Source: Yoonia maricola
GTDB lineage: Bacteria; Pseudomonadota; Alphaproteobacteria; Rhodobacterales; Rhodobacteraceae
Direction of reading: 5' to 3'
Length of the DNA: 64,000 nucleotides
NCBI RefSeq assembly: GCF_002797915.1
Contig: NZ_PGTY01000001.1
Coordinates: 1,178,001-1,242,000, forward strand
Below are positions 52,599 through 61,102 of the stretch, one piece after another. The notes beneath the pieces were generated by a model, which saw only the letters and a list, made by a program, of their open reading frames with translations, had not been told where the DNA came from and ran no database searches. Both the position numbers and the translations under genes were made by a program. The stretch's first letter is position 1; every line of letters begins with the position of its first letter.

Positions 52599-54416
52599 AT
52601 GCATACGCCCCAGCCCGTTTTTGACGCCAACACAAGCGGTGGAAAGGACCTTGGCAATCTACCCGAATGGGACCTGAGCGATCTTTACCCTTCAACTGAC
52701 AGCGCTCAATTGGAACGGGATATGGCCTGGCTAGAAAAGGAATGCGCTGCCTTTGCCGCTGACTTCGAAGGCAAACTGGCCGATCTGGATGCGCCCGGCC
52801 TTCTGGCTGCTGTGCAACGCTACGAACAGATCGACGTGATTGCCGGGCGCATCATGTCTTTTGCTGGCCTACGTTATTACCAATGCACCACCGACAGTGA
52901 CCGGGCCAAATTCATGGCCGATTGTCAGGACAAGATCACCACCTACACCACACCGCTGGTCTTCTATGGGCTAGAGTTCAACCGGCTGGATGATGACCAT
53001 CTGATGGGCCTACTCGCCGCCAACGCCGACCTTGCGCGCTATAAACCCGTCTTCGATCGCATGCGCGCGATGAAACCGCATCAGCTGTCAGATGAGCTGG
53101 AAAAATTCCTGCACGATCAATCCACTGTCGGCTCTGCCGCGTGGAACCGGCTCTTTGATGAAACGATGGCCGGACTTGAATTCACCGTCGATGGTGAAAC
53201 CCTCAACCTCGAATCCACGTTGAATTTGCTGACCGAACAGGATCGTAGCAAACGCGAAGCGGCAACCCACGCGTTGGCGGCTGTCTTTCAGGAAAACATC
53301 AAAATTTTCTCCCGCGTCCACAACACGCTGGCCAAAGAAAAAGAAATCGAGGACCGCTGGCGCAACATGCCGACCCCCCAAACCGGACGGCACCTGTCAA
53401 ATCATGTTGAGGCCGAAGTGGTCGAGGCATTGCGCAACGCCGTTGTTGCCGCCTACCCGCAACTTTCGCATCGCTACTACGCGCTGAAAGCCAAATGGAT
53501 GGGGCTGGAGCGGATGCAGGTCTGGGACCGCAACGCGCCCTTACCAATGGAAAGCGACCGGATCGTTGATTGGGACGAGGCGACCAATACGGTGATGGAT
53601 GCCTATGCGGAATTCGACCCGCAAATGGCAGAAATCGCAAAACCGTTCTTTACGGATGGCTGGATCGACGCCGCCGTGAAACCAGGCAAAGCGCCGGGCG
53701 CTTTTGCGCATCCGACCGTCACGCCCGTGCACCCCTATGTGATGCTGAACTACCTGGGAAAACCACGCGACGTCATGACTTTGGCACATGAATTGGGTCA
53801 CGGCGTGCACCAAGTATTGGCCGCAGAGCAAGGCGAATTGCTTTCCTCTACGCCACTGACGCTCGCCGAGACTGCCTCGGTCTTTGGTGAAATGCTGACT
53901 TTTCAGAAACTGCTGGACGGTGCCAAAACCAAAGAGGAACGCAAGATACTGCTGGCCGGCAAAGTCGAAGACATGATCAACACGGTCGTCCGCCAGATCG
54001 CGTTCTACGACTTCGAATGTAAACTCCACGCCGCCCGCGCCGAGGGCGAACTGACACCAGACGACATCAATGCGCTATGGATGTCCGTGCAGGCCGAAAG
54101 CCTTGGCCCCGTATTCGATTTCGCGGAAGGCTACGAAACCTTTTGGGCCTACATCCCCCACTTCGTCCACTCGCCATTCTACGTCTACGCCTACGCCTTT
54201 GGCGACGGGCTCGTGAACGCGCTTTATGCGGTCTATGCCGAGGGCGACCCAGACTTCCGCACCAAGTATTTTGACATGCTGCGCGCCGGCGGGTCCAAGC
54301 ACCACAAAGAACTGCTGGCACCCTTTGGGCTTGATGCCTCTGATCCGCAATTCTGGGACAAGGGGCTGTCGATGATCAGCGGCATGATCGACGAATTGGA
54401 AGCAATGGAAGCGTGA
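52599..54416 (+). CDS. pepF: oligoendopeptidase F (M3 family)
   Basis: A 605-residue zinc peptidase with the M3 motif TLAHELGHGVHQ and the third ligand Glu in LAETASVFGE. The long N-terminal half is the helical substrate channel; SPFYVYAYAFGDGLVNALYAVY is a typical C-terminal segment. Cuts oligopeptides in the cytosol. The GNAT gene overlaps its end by 4 nt. Confidence 0.95.
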   Translation: MHTPQPVFDANTSGGKDLGNLPEWDLSDLYPSTDSAQLERDMAWLEKECAAFAADFEGKLADLDAPGLLAAVQRYEQIDVIAGRIMSFAGLRYYQCTTDSDRAKFMADCQDKITTYTTPLVFYGLEFNRLDDDHLMGLLAANADLARYKPVFDRMRAMKPHQLSDELEKFLHDQSTVGSAAWNRLFDETMAGLEFTVDGETLNLESTLNLLTEQDRSKREAATHALAAVFQENIKIFSRVHNTLAKEKEIEDRWRNMPTPQTGRHLSNHVEAEVVEALRNAVVAAYPQLSHRYYALKAKWMGLERMQVWDRNAPLPMESDRIVDWDEATNTVMDAYAEFDPQMAEIAKPFFTDGWIDAAVKPGKAPGAFAHPTVTPVHPYVMLNYLGKPRDVMTLAHELGHGVHQVLAAEQGELLSSTPLTLAETASVFGEMLTFQKLLDGAKTKEERKILLAGKVEDMINTVVRQIAFYDFECKLHAARAEGELTPDDINALWMSVQAESLGPVFDFAEGYETFWAYIPHFVHSPFYVYAYAFGDGLVNALYAVYAEGDPDFRTKYFDMLRAGGSKHHKELLAPFGLDASDPQFWDKGLSMISGMIDELEAMEA

Positions 54417-54913
54417 CCGTCAAGGTCACACTTGCACCGCTCACCGCTGATCTGACCGACACGCTGCGCGATATTCGCGTTGCCGCAGATCAGGTCGCGT
54501 TTTCAGGGCAACCCTATGAGGTGATTGACGACCCAGAGCCGGGTGTTGATGTCCATGTGATCCTGAACGAGGGCCAAGTTGTGGGTATGTTCCGCATTGA
54601 TCCGGGGTTTCACCACACCTACCCTTTTGCAGGGCCGGACACACCGGGCCTACGGACGTTTTTAGTGGATCAACAGATGCAGGGGCGCGGGATCGCCAAG
54701 GCCTGCTGCATGCAATTGCATGACTATCTTTCAAAGCACTACGGCGATGCAAAGGCGGTCTATCTTACAGTGAACTTGCGAAACCAGGCCGCGCGCAAGG
54801 TCTACCTTGCAAGCGGGTTCGTCGATACCGGGGATCAATGGCTGCTTGGTGAGGCAGGGCCGCAAAATGTCCTGCGACTGGATTTAGACAAACCAAAGGC
54901 ACCTGACAGATGA
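54413..54913 (+). CDS. GNAT-family N-acetyltransferase
   Basis: A 166-residue acetyltransferase with the acetyl-CoA loop QMQGRGIAKACCMQL and the C-terminal YLTVNLRNQAARKVYLASGF. GTG 54413 overlaps the pepF stop (GTGA), so it is translationally coupled. Substrate unknown. A small inverted element follows. Confidence 0.88.
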   Translation: MTVKVTLAPLTADLTDTLRDIRVAADQVAFSGQPYEVIDDPEPGVDVHVILNEGQVVGMFRIDPGFHHTYPFAGPDTPGLRTFLVDQQMQGRGIAKACCMQLHDYLSKHYGDAKAVYLTVNLRNQAARKVYLASGFVDTGDQWLLGEAGPQNVLRLDLDKPKAPDR

Positions 54914-54917
54914 CGCA

Positions 54918-54976
54918 GTCCCGGATTTGATCCGGGACTTCAACCTGGCCTCAAAAAGCATCGGATCAAGTCCGGG
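54918..54976. repeat. small palindromic intergenic repeat (CCCGGAT-type)
   Basis: GTCCCGGAT-TTG-ATCCGGGAC (54918-54938) is a perfect 9-bp hairpin, and a related half (CGGATCAAGTCCGGG, 54962-54976) lies 23 nt further. This resembles REP-like elements scattered in alphaproteobacterial genomes. The hairpin may also act as terminator for the pepF unit, but there is no T-tract. Confidence 0.6.
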
Positions 54977-55004
54977 AACACGCCGGTCACGTCGCGCACG
55001 CTTC

Positions 55005-55292
55005 TCAATCCAACTCGGTCCATGGCCAAGGCTTCACCTCGCTGGCCGCCGTCTGATACCGCGCCGCTTTAGCCATCCAGACGCCCATTGTTGTGCCCAA
55101 TTCAGCCAATTGTTCGTTCGGTTCACGCTTGTTGAATAACATGATCAGGAACTGCGCCACAGTCAGCAAACCCAAAAGCGTGCTGGTGATACTCATCATG
55201 AACGAGATGATAATCATATGCAGCAGGCGTACCCAGATGCTATCGAAATCTTCTTCGACGTTTGTTTCAGCCGTATCTTGATCTTTGGCCAT
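55005..55292 (-). CDS. DUF4389 domain-containing membrane protein
   Basis: A 95-residue protein: acidic N-terminus, one long hydrophobic stretch (LLHMIIISFMMSITSTLLGLLTVAQFLIMLF), then NKREPNEQLAELGTTMGVWMAKAARYQTAASEVKPWPW, as in DUF4389. Function unknown. It is 9 nt downstream of the oxidoreductase gene stop, likely co-transcribed. Confidence 0.87.
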   Translation of the reverse strand: MAKDQDTAETNVEEDFDSIWVRLLHMIIISFMMSITSTLLGLLTVAQFLIMLFNKREPNEQLAELGTTMGVWMAKAARYQTAASEVKPWPWTELD

Positions 55293-55301
55293 CGTCTTCT
55301 C

Positions 55302-56276
55302 CTACGCGGGATGCCCACCCGCCGCAAAAACCATATCCATCATGTGCTGCGTGCCGCGCGAGAATTCAAGCGGGCACGGATAATCCGCGCCAGTCTGCAC
55401 TGAATTGCAGAAGTTTTCCACCTGTAGCACATATTGGTTCACACCCGGCCAGCGTTCGGTCGTGACAGTGTTGTCTGCATTCTCAAGCGTCAGGGTCGCC
55501 GCATCAAACACATTGGCGTTGAATGGGCAAGTCAGTGTCAGAACGCCTTTTTCGCCATGAAAAGTGATCTCCTGACGCGGGAACATCCGCATCGAGACTG
55601 TGGCAGCATAGCTAAAGTTTGGGAAATCAGCCGCCACCTGAGCAAAAACATCAACATCATTCTCAAGGCGTAGCTTGGCATAAGGCACTGCTATGGGTTC
55701 TTGCCCCGTCACGAAACGCGCCGCGCCAAAAGTATAGACGCCAATATCACGCAAGCCCCCACCACCAGCCTCGGGTTTGTTACGGATGTTATTTGTATCA
55801 TCGTTAAAGAAACTGAAGGTCGCATCGACATGCACCAGATCACCAATTGCACCGCCTTGTACCAGTTCGCGGGCACGAATGAATTGCGGGTGATGGACGA
55901 TCATATAGGCTTCAGCGGCCAGTTTGCCCGATTGATCACGCGCCGTAATCAGTTGTTCAAAATCGGCTTCCTGCAACGTTATTGGCTTTTCGCACAATAC
56001 ATGCTTGCCCGCTGCGAGCGCTTTCAAGGACCATTCCACATGCAGATGGTTCGGCAGCGGAATGTATACGGCATCAACCTGCGGATCAGCCAAGAGCGCA
56101 TCATAACTGTCATGCACCCGCAACTGCGGCGCGAAGGCCTGAAATTCGGTAGCCTTCCTTGCGCTCGACGTGGCAAGGGCTGCCAGCTCTGCGCCCGCTG
56201 CGGCATGGATCGCAGGCCCCATATGCTCTTTCGCAAAATGGGCGGCACCCAAGATACCCCATCGGATTGGTGTCAT
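55302..56276 (-). CDS. Gfo/Idh/MocA-family oxidoreductase
   Basis: A 324-residue NAD(P)-dependent dehydrogenase. Rossmann start IRWGILGAAHFAKEHMGPAI, then VDAVYIPLPNHLHVEWSLKALAAGKHVLCEKPITL with the catalytic Lys in EKP, and the C-terminal (beta) domain. Substrate probably a sugar or inositol-type polyol. ATG 56276 fits the family; the frame up to 56375 is rejected. A DUF4389 gene follows closely. Confidence 0.92.
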   Translation of the reverse strand: MTPIRWGILGAAHFAKEHMGPAIHAAAGAELAALATSSARKATEFQAFAPQLRVHDSYDALLADPQVDAVYIPLPNHLHVEWSLKALAAGKHVLCEKPITLQEADFEQLITARDQSGKLAAEAYMIVHHPQFIRARELVQGGAIGDLVHVDATFSFFNDDTNNIRNKPEAGGGGLRDIGVYTFGAARFVTGQEPIAVPYAKLRLENDVDVFAQVAADFPNFSYAATVSMRMFPRQEITFHGEKGVLTLTCPFNANVFDAATLTLENADNTVTTERWPGVNQYVLQVENFCNSVQTGADYPCPLEFSRGTQHMMDMVFAAGGHPA

Positions 56277-56345
56277 TGCTGTATCCCCCTGTTTTGACAA
56301 TGGTAGCGTCAACCTTCCCCGAATGGAAACACCCCACAAATGAAA

Positions 56346-56372
56346 ATCCCCGCCAGCAGTGCGGGCGGGGAT
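56346..56372 (-). terminator. rpoH terminator
   Basis: A 9-bp stem (ATCCCCGCC with its complement) with a 9-nt loop, followed on the minus strand by TTTCATTTG. It lies 24 nt after the rpoH stop and before the oxidoreductase gene. Confidence 0.78.
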
Positions 56373-56396
56373 CATCCATCTTGGTTGTGAAACGCC

Positions 56397-57293
56397 TTAG
56401 GCTTCGGCAAGCATGCCCTTCTTGCGGGCCAACTCTTGCATTTTCGTTTGCAGCTTTTCGAAGGCGCGCACCTCGATCTGGCGAATACGCTCGCGGCTGA
56501 CGTCATACTGACCGCTGAGGTCTTCAAGCGTCACCGTTTCTTCGGACAATCGGCGCTGCATGAGAATATCTTTCTCACGGTCATTCAGCACGCCCATCGC
56601 TTCAGCCAAAAGCTCACGTCGCGCATCCAGCTCATCACTCGCCTCATAGTCAGCAGCCGTATTGGCGCTTTCATCCTCAAGCCAGTCCTGCCATTGCGCG
56701 GCACCTTCACCGTCGGCGCTGACGGTCGCGTTCAGCGATGCATCACCGCCCGATAAACGCCGATTCATGGAAATAACTTCCTGCTCGGTCACGCCAAGGT
56801 CATTGGCGATGCGTTCAACGTTTTCAGGACGCAGATCACCGTCTTCCAACGCGCCAATCCGGTTCTTTGCCTTACGCAAGTTGAAGAACAACTTCTTCTG
56901 CGCAGATGTCGTGCCCAGCTTGACCAGTGACCAGGACCGCAGGATATACTCCTGGATCGACGCCCTGATCCACCACATTGCATAAGTTGCCAACCGGAAA
57001 CCCTTTTCAGGGTCAAAGCGTTTCACGGCTTGCATCAAGCCGACATTGGCTTCAGAAATCACCTCGGCTTGTGGCAGACCATAACCGCGGTATCCCATTG
57101 CAATCTTGGCCGCTAATCGCAGGTGCGATGTGACCATCTGATGTGCTGCATCTGTATCTTCGTGATCCACCCAACGCTTGGCGAGCATATATTCCTGCTC
57201 AGGCTCCAGCATGGGGAATTTGCGGATTTCTTGCATATAACGGTTCAGACCACCCTCTGGTGTGGGTGCTGGAAGATTTTTATAATTACTCAC
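56397..57293 (-). CDS. rpoH: RNA polymerase sigma factor RpoH (sigma-32)
   Basis: A 298-residue heat-shock sigma factor. Region 2 includes LRLAAKIAMGYRGYGLPQAEVISEANVGLMQAVKRFDPEKGFRLATYAMWWIRASIQEYI, the RpoH box region reads TSAQKKLFFNLRKAKNRIG, and region 4 ends LSGQYDVSRERIRQIEVRAFEKL. Roseobacters often have two rpoH copies; this one is not assigned to a subtype. Confidence 0.96.
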   Translation of the reverse strand: MSNYKNLPAPTPEGGLNRYMQEIRKFPMLEPEQEYMLAKRWVDHEDTDAAHQMVTSHLRLAAKIAMGYRGYGLPQAEVISEANVGLMQAVKRFDPEKGFRLATYAMWWIRASIQEYILRSWSLVKLGTTSAQKKLFFNLRKAKNRIGALEDGDLRPENVERIANDLGVTEQEVISMNRRLSGGDASLNATVSADGEGAAQWQDWLEDESANTAADYEASDELDARRELLAEAMGVLNDREKDILMQRRLSEETVTLEDLSGQYDVSRERIRQIEVRAFEKLQTKMQELARKKGMLAEA

Positions 57294-57455
57294 TGTCTCT
57301 GCCCTCCTATGTATAAAGGCTTAACATGGATATGGGAATGATCGTTTTGGGTTTCAAGAGCAGCCCTATTCGATTTCCGTAAAAGCAATATGAACTCTTC
57401 GGTTTAGTTTTGCGAGGCACGTTTCCGTGCGCTCACGCACATGGGATCGAATATT

Positions 57456-58484
57456 TCAGCCATGATGACTAAGAACGCGCAACAAACCGCGCATGTCTTG
57501 GGGCATTTCCGCTTCAAACTGCAGGAATGCGCCAGAAACCGGGTGTTCAAAGCCCAAAGTGGCCGCATGCAGCGCTTGACGCGGGAAAGCGGCAACTGCC
57601 GCGACACCCGCCTCTCCGATTGCCTTTGGCGATAACTTGCGCCGCCCGCCATAGGTCGGATCACCAATCAGCGCATGACCGCAATGGGCCAGATGAACGC
57701 GAATTTGATGCGTACGACCAGTTTCCAGCCAGCATTCGATCAAAGCGGCACAGGCGGGCACGCCAAGCGCCTGCACAATGCGCGAACGCGTGACGGCATG
57801 TCGCCCAGCGGTGAAAGACACCGCTTGGCGCTGCCGGTCGGTACGATGACGACCAAGGAAGGTCTGGATTTTCAAGATATTGCCTGGCTCAAAGGATGTT
57901 CCCTTGATCCCGCGCAGTCGCGGATCATTCTGATCAGGCAGGCCATAACAAATCGCAAGATAACGCCGTTCGACCGTATGCGCGGCAAACTGATCCGCAA
58001 GATGATGATGCGCCCGGTCCGATTTCGCAGCGACCAGCAGACCCGTCGTCTCTTTATCAATACGGTGCACAATACCGGGGCGTTTCATCCCGCCCACACC
58101 CGACAGGGTATCCCCACAGTGGTGGATCAGCGCATTGACGAGTGTTCCACCGGGCGTGCCGGGGGCTGGATGCACAACCATACCTGCGGGTTTGTTGACG
58201 ACAATGAGATCATCATCCTCGAAAACCACATCAAGTGGGATGTCTTCGCCGACGATATGGCTTTCTTCGGCCATCGCCACGGTGACGGTCACAACCGCAC
58301 CTTCGGCAACCCGGTGGCGCGCATCGGTGACAACGGCGCCATCGACCGTTACGGCACCTTCAGCAATCAGCTTGGCCAGACGCGACCGGCTCAACGCGAC
58401 CTCAGCAGGCACATCACGGCTCAACGCCTTATCCAAACGCGGCGGGGGCGCTGCCGAAATCACAAACTCAATGATCTCCGTCAC
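57456..58484 (-). CDS. rluD: RluA-family pseudouridine synthase (RluD-like)
   Basis: A 342-residue enzyme with an N-terminal S4 domain (RSRLAKLIAEGAVTVDGAVVTDARHRVAEGAVV) and the catalytic core IVHRIDKETTGLLVAAKS with D143, then RYLAICYG and TGRTHQIRVHLAHCGHALIGDPTYGG. It modifies uridines in 23S rRNA. S4 plus length point to RluD; substrate specificity is inferred. It is divergent from tRNA-His by strand order only, both on minus. Confidence 0.93.
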   Translation of the reverse strand: MTEIIEFVISAAPPPRLDKALSRDVPAEVALSRSRLAKLIAEGAVTVDGAVVTDARHRVAEGAVVTVTVAMAEESHIVGEDIPLDVVFEDDDLIVVNKPAGMVVHPAPGTPGGTLVNALIHHCGDTLSGVGGMKRPGIVHRIDKETTGLLVAAKSDRAHHHLADQFAAHTVERRYLAICYGLPDQNDPRLRGIKGTSFEPGNILKIQTFLGRHRTDRQRQAVSFTAGRHAVTRSRIVQALGVPACAALIECWLETGRTHQIRVHLAHCGHALIGDPTYGGRRKLSPKAIGEAGVAAVAAFPRQALHAATLGFEHPVSGAFLQFEAEMPQDMRGLLRVLSHHG

Positions 58485-58563
58485 ACGCCCGTTCCTTCAT
58501 CTTGGCCCAAAAACTCCCGCCGGAGGCTCCGACCACCGCAAATGGTGCAAAGGTGGGTGAGAG

Positions 58564-58640
58564 TGGTACCGCCTCCCCGGCTTGAACGGGGGACCCCTGG
58601 TTCCACAAACCAGTGCTCTAACCAACTGAGCTAAGGCGGC
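58564..58640 (-). tRNA. tRNA-His (anticodon GTG)
   Basis: A full cloverleaf on the minus strand: acceptor GCCGCCT / AGGCGGT, D-arm TAGCTCAGTTGGTTAGAGC, anticodon loop TTGTGGA giving GTG, T-loop GTTCAAGC and encoded CCA. G1 pairs with U72 as a wobble, position 73 is A, and no extra G precedes G1. This is the alphaproteobacterial form of tRNA-His. Confidence 0.95.
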
Positions 58641-58683
58641 AACACGGTTGATCTAGCGGGATGGGATCACGATTGCAAGTCCT

Positions 58684-59163
58684 CTAAAACGCAATCTGCC
58701 ATGTCTCTTCTACCAGATCGACACCGAAAGAATGCACAGCTTTGGTATGGGTGCGGGTCAGCCCATTGCGCATGTAGATGCGGCCTGCAGCAGCGTGGCT
58801 TTCATGCGTCCATAGGGTCAGGCCCCCATAACCGGCAGCGCGCGCAAAACCCAGGCACTGATCGATGAGCGCCTGCGCGACGCCTGTCCCCCTCGCCTCT
58901 GACACTACGTAGAAAAGGCGCAGCTTAGCTGTGGTGTTATCTTTGCGCACGCAAAAGATACTGCCCAAGCGCTGACCCTTGTGATGCGCAATCCATCCGG
59001 CCTCACAGGTTTCATCATGCGCCCTTAGGAAATCATCGACGATACGGCGCACCAAAGGCCCAAAACTATCATCAAAGCCTTCAGCTTGCGCATAGTGGGT
59101 CGCATGTTCGCTCACCAGCCAATCGGCGTCAGCAGCTTCGAAAGGGCGTACGTCAAAATCCAT
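58684..59163 (-). CDS. GNAT-family N-acetyltransferase
   Basis: A 159-residue acetyltransferase with the loop VVSEARGTGVAQALIDQCLGFARAAGY and the C-terminal THESHAAAGRIYMRNGL. Residues 1-20 (FDVRPFEAADADWLVSEHATHYAQAEG) match a MarR-GNAT type acetyltransferase domain. The start may be 59163 or 59193; the former is preferred for family length. Confidence 0.87.
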   Translation of the reverse strand: MDFDVRPFEAADADWLVSEHATHYAQAEGFDDSFGPLVRRIVDDFLRAHDETCEAGWIAHHKGQRLGSIFCVRKDNTTAKLRLFYVVSEARGTGVAQALIDQCLGFARAAGYGGLTLWTHESHAAAGRIYMRNGLTRTHTKAVHSFGVDLVEETWQIAF

Positions 59164-59243
59164 GCCCCAACTTGCCCGCGTTGCCCTTGCCAATCAAGCC
59201 CACCCCACGGTAGGACATTCTCTAGCCGACCAAAGGAACCACC

Positions 59244-59435
59244 ATGGGTATCAATAACGAACGCGACATCGAAGCGAACATGCAAATCGGGCCGACCGAT
59301 CTGGGTATGGTACGGATATTCATCGAAGCTGACGGCGTAGAGATTCCGATGGATTTCGACCCTGAGGAAGCAGACGAGATCGCAGAAGAAATCAAAGCGG
59401 CGGCAATAGCGGCGCGAGCTGTTAAGCGGCCTTAA
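59244..59435 (+). CDS. small conserved protein (DUF6324-like)
   Basis: A 63-residue acidic protein (MQIGPTDLGMVRIFIEADGVEIPMDFDPEEADEIAEEIKAAAIAAR) matching a short Roseobacter family I recall as DUF6324. AAAGGAACCACC precedes the ATG. Function unknown. Convergent 4-nt overlap with the next minus-strand gene. Confidence 0.72.
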   Translation: MGINNERDIEANMQIGPTDLGMVRIFIEADGVEIPMDFDPEEADEIAEEIKAAAIAARAVKRP

Positions 59436-59656
59436 CTATAGACAACACCCGGCTCCAATAGTTCAAAACCCGCGATTTCGAATTCATACAGTGATCCATC
59501 CGCTTTTTGCGCCCGGGCGATCAGCTTGCCTATATCATTACGGAATACAGCATGCGTTGTATGCAATGCGCGATAGCAGTGCGTGCCGTCAGGATAGATG
59601 TATTGATCATATCGTCTCCTTGAAACGACGCTTGGCCGCGTGTGATCTCGCGTCAT
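59432..59656 (-). CDS. small hypothetical protein
   Basis: A 74-residue basic protein (DGTHCYRALHTTHAVFRNDIGKLIARAQKADGSLYEFEIAGFELLEPG), predicted mostly beta. It overlaps the upstream CutA/NIF3-like gene by 4 nt, so both belong to one operon. No family recognised. Confidence 0.62.
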   Translation of the reverse strand: MTRDHTRPSVVSRRRYDQYIYPDGTHCYRALHTTHAVFRNDIGKLIARAQKADGSLYEFEIAGFELLEPGVVYS

Positions 59657-60111
59657 TCAATCTTCTTGGGCAGTCCCCGACCATCATTCCACCAGCGGTT
59701 TGGATTATCGCTATCGGGGTTATAGGTCGCACGACTTGCCCAATCCTCACGCAAGAAAATAACCGGTTGCTCGTAGTGATGTGCGTAAATGACAGCATCC
59801 ATCACACGTTCTAACACCGCCATGTCCCGTTCGATTGATATTTTCAATTCAACCATTGGATAGGTTTCGGTGTTTCCGGCCTCAAATCCGTCAACATGCG
59901 TTGTCGTCGTCGACCCGGTTTCGGGCTGCGTGGTCTCTTTGCCTTGTGCGGAAATACTCGCGGTCCGTTGATATCGCCCATAGCTTAGCGGGTGCACCTC
60001 CATCACAGCTTCCAATATCTTATCGGTATCTTCTGCAATTGTTTGAATTTCTAGCGTCCACACAGGAATGAATTTCCCTGATTTGGCTTGGTAATTGCTC
60101 AAGCTTGTCAT
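59653..60111 (-). CDS. hypothetical protein with NIF3-insert/CutA-like pattern
   Basis: A 152-residue protein. It has two similar halves: FIPVWTLEIQTIAEDTDKILEAVMEVHPLSYGRYQRTASI and PMVELKISIERDMAVLERVMDAVIYAHHYEQPVIFL. The late HHYEQPVIFL resembles the HPYEEP motif of the NIF3/YqfO insert and CutA. This would make a trimeric, ligand-binding ferredoxin-like fold. Function unknown. It is coupled to the next small gene by a 4-nt overlap. Confidence 0.6.
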   Translation of the reverse strand: MTSLSNYQAKSGKFIPVWTLEIQTIAEDTDKILEAVMEVHPLSYGRYQRTASISAQGKETTQPETGSTTTTHVDGFEAGNTETYPMVELKISIERDMAVLERVMDAVIYAHHYEQPVIFLREDWASRATYNPDSDNPNRWWNDGRGLPKKIE

Positions 60112-60170
60112 TTGACTTGCTATTTCCTTTATGTCGGGGGGGCACGCCGACCAGGGAACCGACGATGGGA

Positions 60171-60635
60171 TTAGTACGGCGTTTCAATGAAGCCGCCCGG
60201 ATCGCGCGCTGCTTGTGCGCGTATGGCCGCGTGACGCGCGAATTTCTGCACCATCACCTTGCGCCGCGCGGCTGCCAGTTTGGCCTCTGGCCCCATACGA
60301 ATAATCTCGGCGTCATAGGCATCGGCAATAATAAGACCTGTTTCATCTGGCAAAAGCTCAGTCGGGAAATCACCGTCAACGGCCCAAAAGAACCGGTCGC
60401 ACCATTCCAGATAGTCTTGCCATTTGGTGTCGGACTGAAAATCAGCACGGCTGGATTTACATTCGACAATCCAAACCTCGCCTTTCGGACCCAGGGCCAT
60501 CACATCAACGCGCAGGCCAGACGTGGGCACCAGCTCTTCAACGCTCACAAAATCATGGCTGCGCAATGCGCGTGACACGCCACGGGCCAGCAATTGGCCG
60601 GGCATCAGGCTGGGGTTGGGATTATCATCGCGCAT
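60171..60635 (-). CDS. mmcB: MmcB-family DNA repair protein
   Basis: A 154-residue protein of the MmcB/DUF3291-like nuclease fold family: GLRVDVMALGPKGEVWIVECKSSRADFQSDTKWQDYLEWCDRFFWAV, with the PD-(D/E)xK-like D-x(n)-ECK core. In Caulobacter MmcB is an SOS-induced gene needed for mitomycin C resistance. A LexA box lies 13 nt before this start. The start at 60635 is chosen because the longer frame to 60671 would run through that box. Confidence 0.87.
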   Translation of the reverse strand: MRDDNPNPSLMPGQLLARGVSRALRSHDFVSVEELVPTSGLRVDVMALGPKGEVWIVECKSSRADFQSDTKWQDYLEWCDRFFWAVDGDFPTELLPDETGLIIADAYDAEIIRMGPEAKLAAARRKVMVQKFARHAAIRAQAARDPGGFIETPY

Positions 60636-60647
60636 ACATATCAACAT

Positions 60648-60662
60648 GAACAATACGTGAAC
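60648..60662 (-). promoter_or_regulatory. LexA (SOS) box upstream of mmcB
   Basis: On the minus strand GTTC-ACGTATT-GTTC is an exact match to the alphaproteobacterial LexA consensus GTTC-N7-GTTC. It ends 12 nt before the mmcB start, so LexA would block transcription initiation or elongation there. Confidence 0.85.
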
Positions 60663-60955
60663 AAAATGCAAGCAATCGTGCGATGGGTAGAACCGACGCG
60701 TTGGCGTAGCCCACCTCTCTCTTCCACCGAAACAATACCGCCAATAACCACCATTGATGAAGACGCCCCATTTTTATTATTTATTATCAATAAACTACAA
60801 AAAAGCCGTCACATTTAGTTCACCTAATCGAGACAGCTTTGTGACACAAACAGGACGATTGACCCCGCGTCACCAGCCAGAAAGCCCAAGGATCGTCATT
60901 TTTTGGACGGCTTCATTAAATAAACACTAAAGCAAGTATTAAGGGAAAGCTGCCA
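60663..60955. other. AT-rich intergenic region with probable divergent promoters
   Basis: About 290 nt without a convincing gene, apart from the LexA box at its left edge. It is unusually AT-rich in its middle (TTTTTATTATTTATTATCAAT near 60771) and holds a spaced inverted pair GTCACA / TGTGAC near 60807 and 60841. It probably carries the promoter of the 48-residue gene at 60956. I see no tRNA or stable RNA. Confidence 0.5.
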
Positions 60956-61102
60956 ATGTCACTGTTTGCGAATATCACGTTTTTCGAAGTCTCCATGGCC
61001 CTGGTTTTTGTCGGTCTGGCCGAGCGCCTGCTGCTTGGTTACGCCCCTGCCGAAATGGTCGGCGCCAAAGGCTGGCTCATCCGCGGCGACATCGAAGAAT
61101 AA
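60956..61102 (+). CDS. 48-residue membrane-associated small protein
   Basis: A short gene (ATG 60956, TAA 61100-61102) preceded by AAGGGAAAGC. The peptide has a hydrophobic N-terminal helix (FANITFFEVSMALVFVGLAERLLLG) and a short polar tail (KGWLIRGDIEE). It is easily missed because of its length. No family recognised; coding is supported by a good ribosome site and a signal-like hydrophobic pattern. Confidence 0.55.
   Translation: MSLFANITFFEVSMALVFVGLAERLLLGYAPAEMVGAKGWLIRGDIEE

Noticed and set aside
58564-58640. tRNA-His as an integration site of a genomic island
   Set aside because: No integrase, no duplicated tRNA end and no change in gene character nearby.
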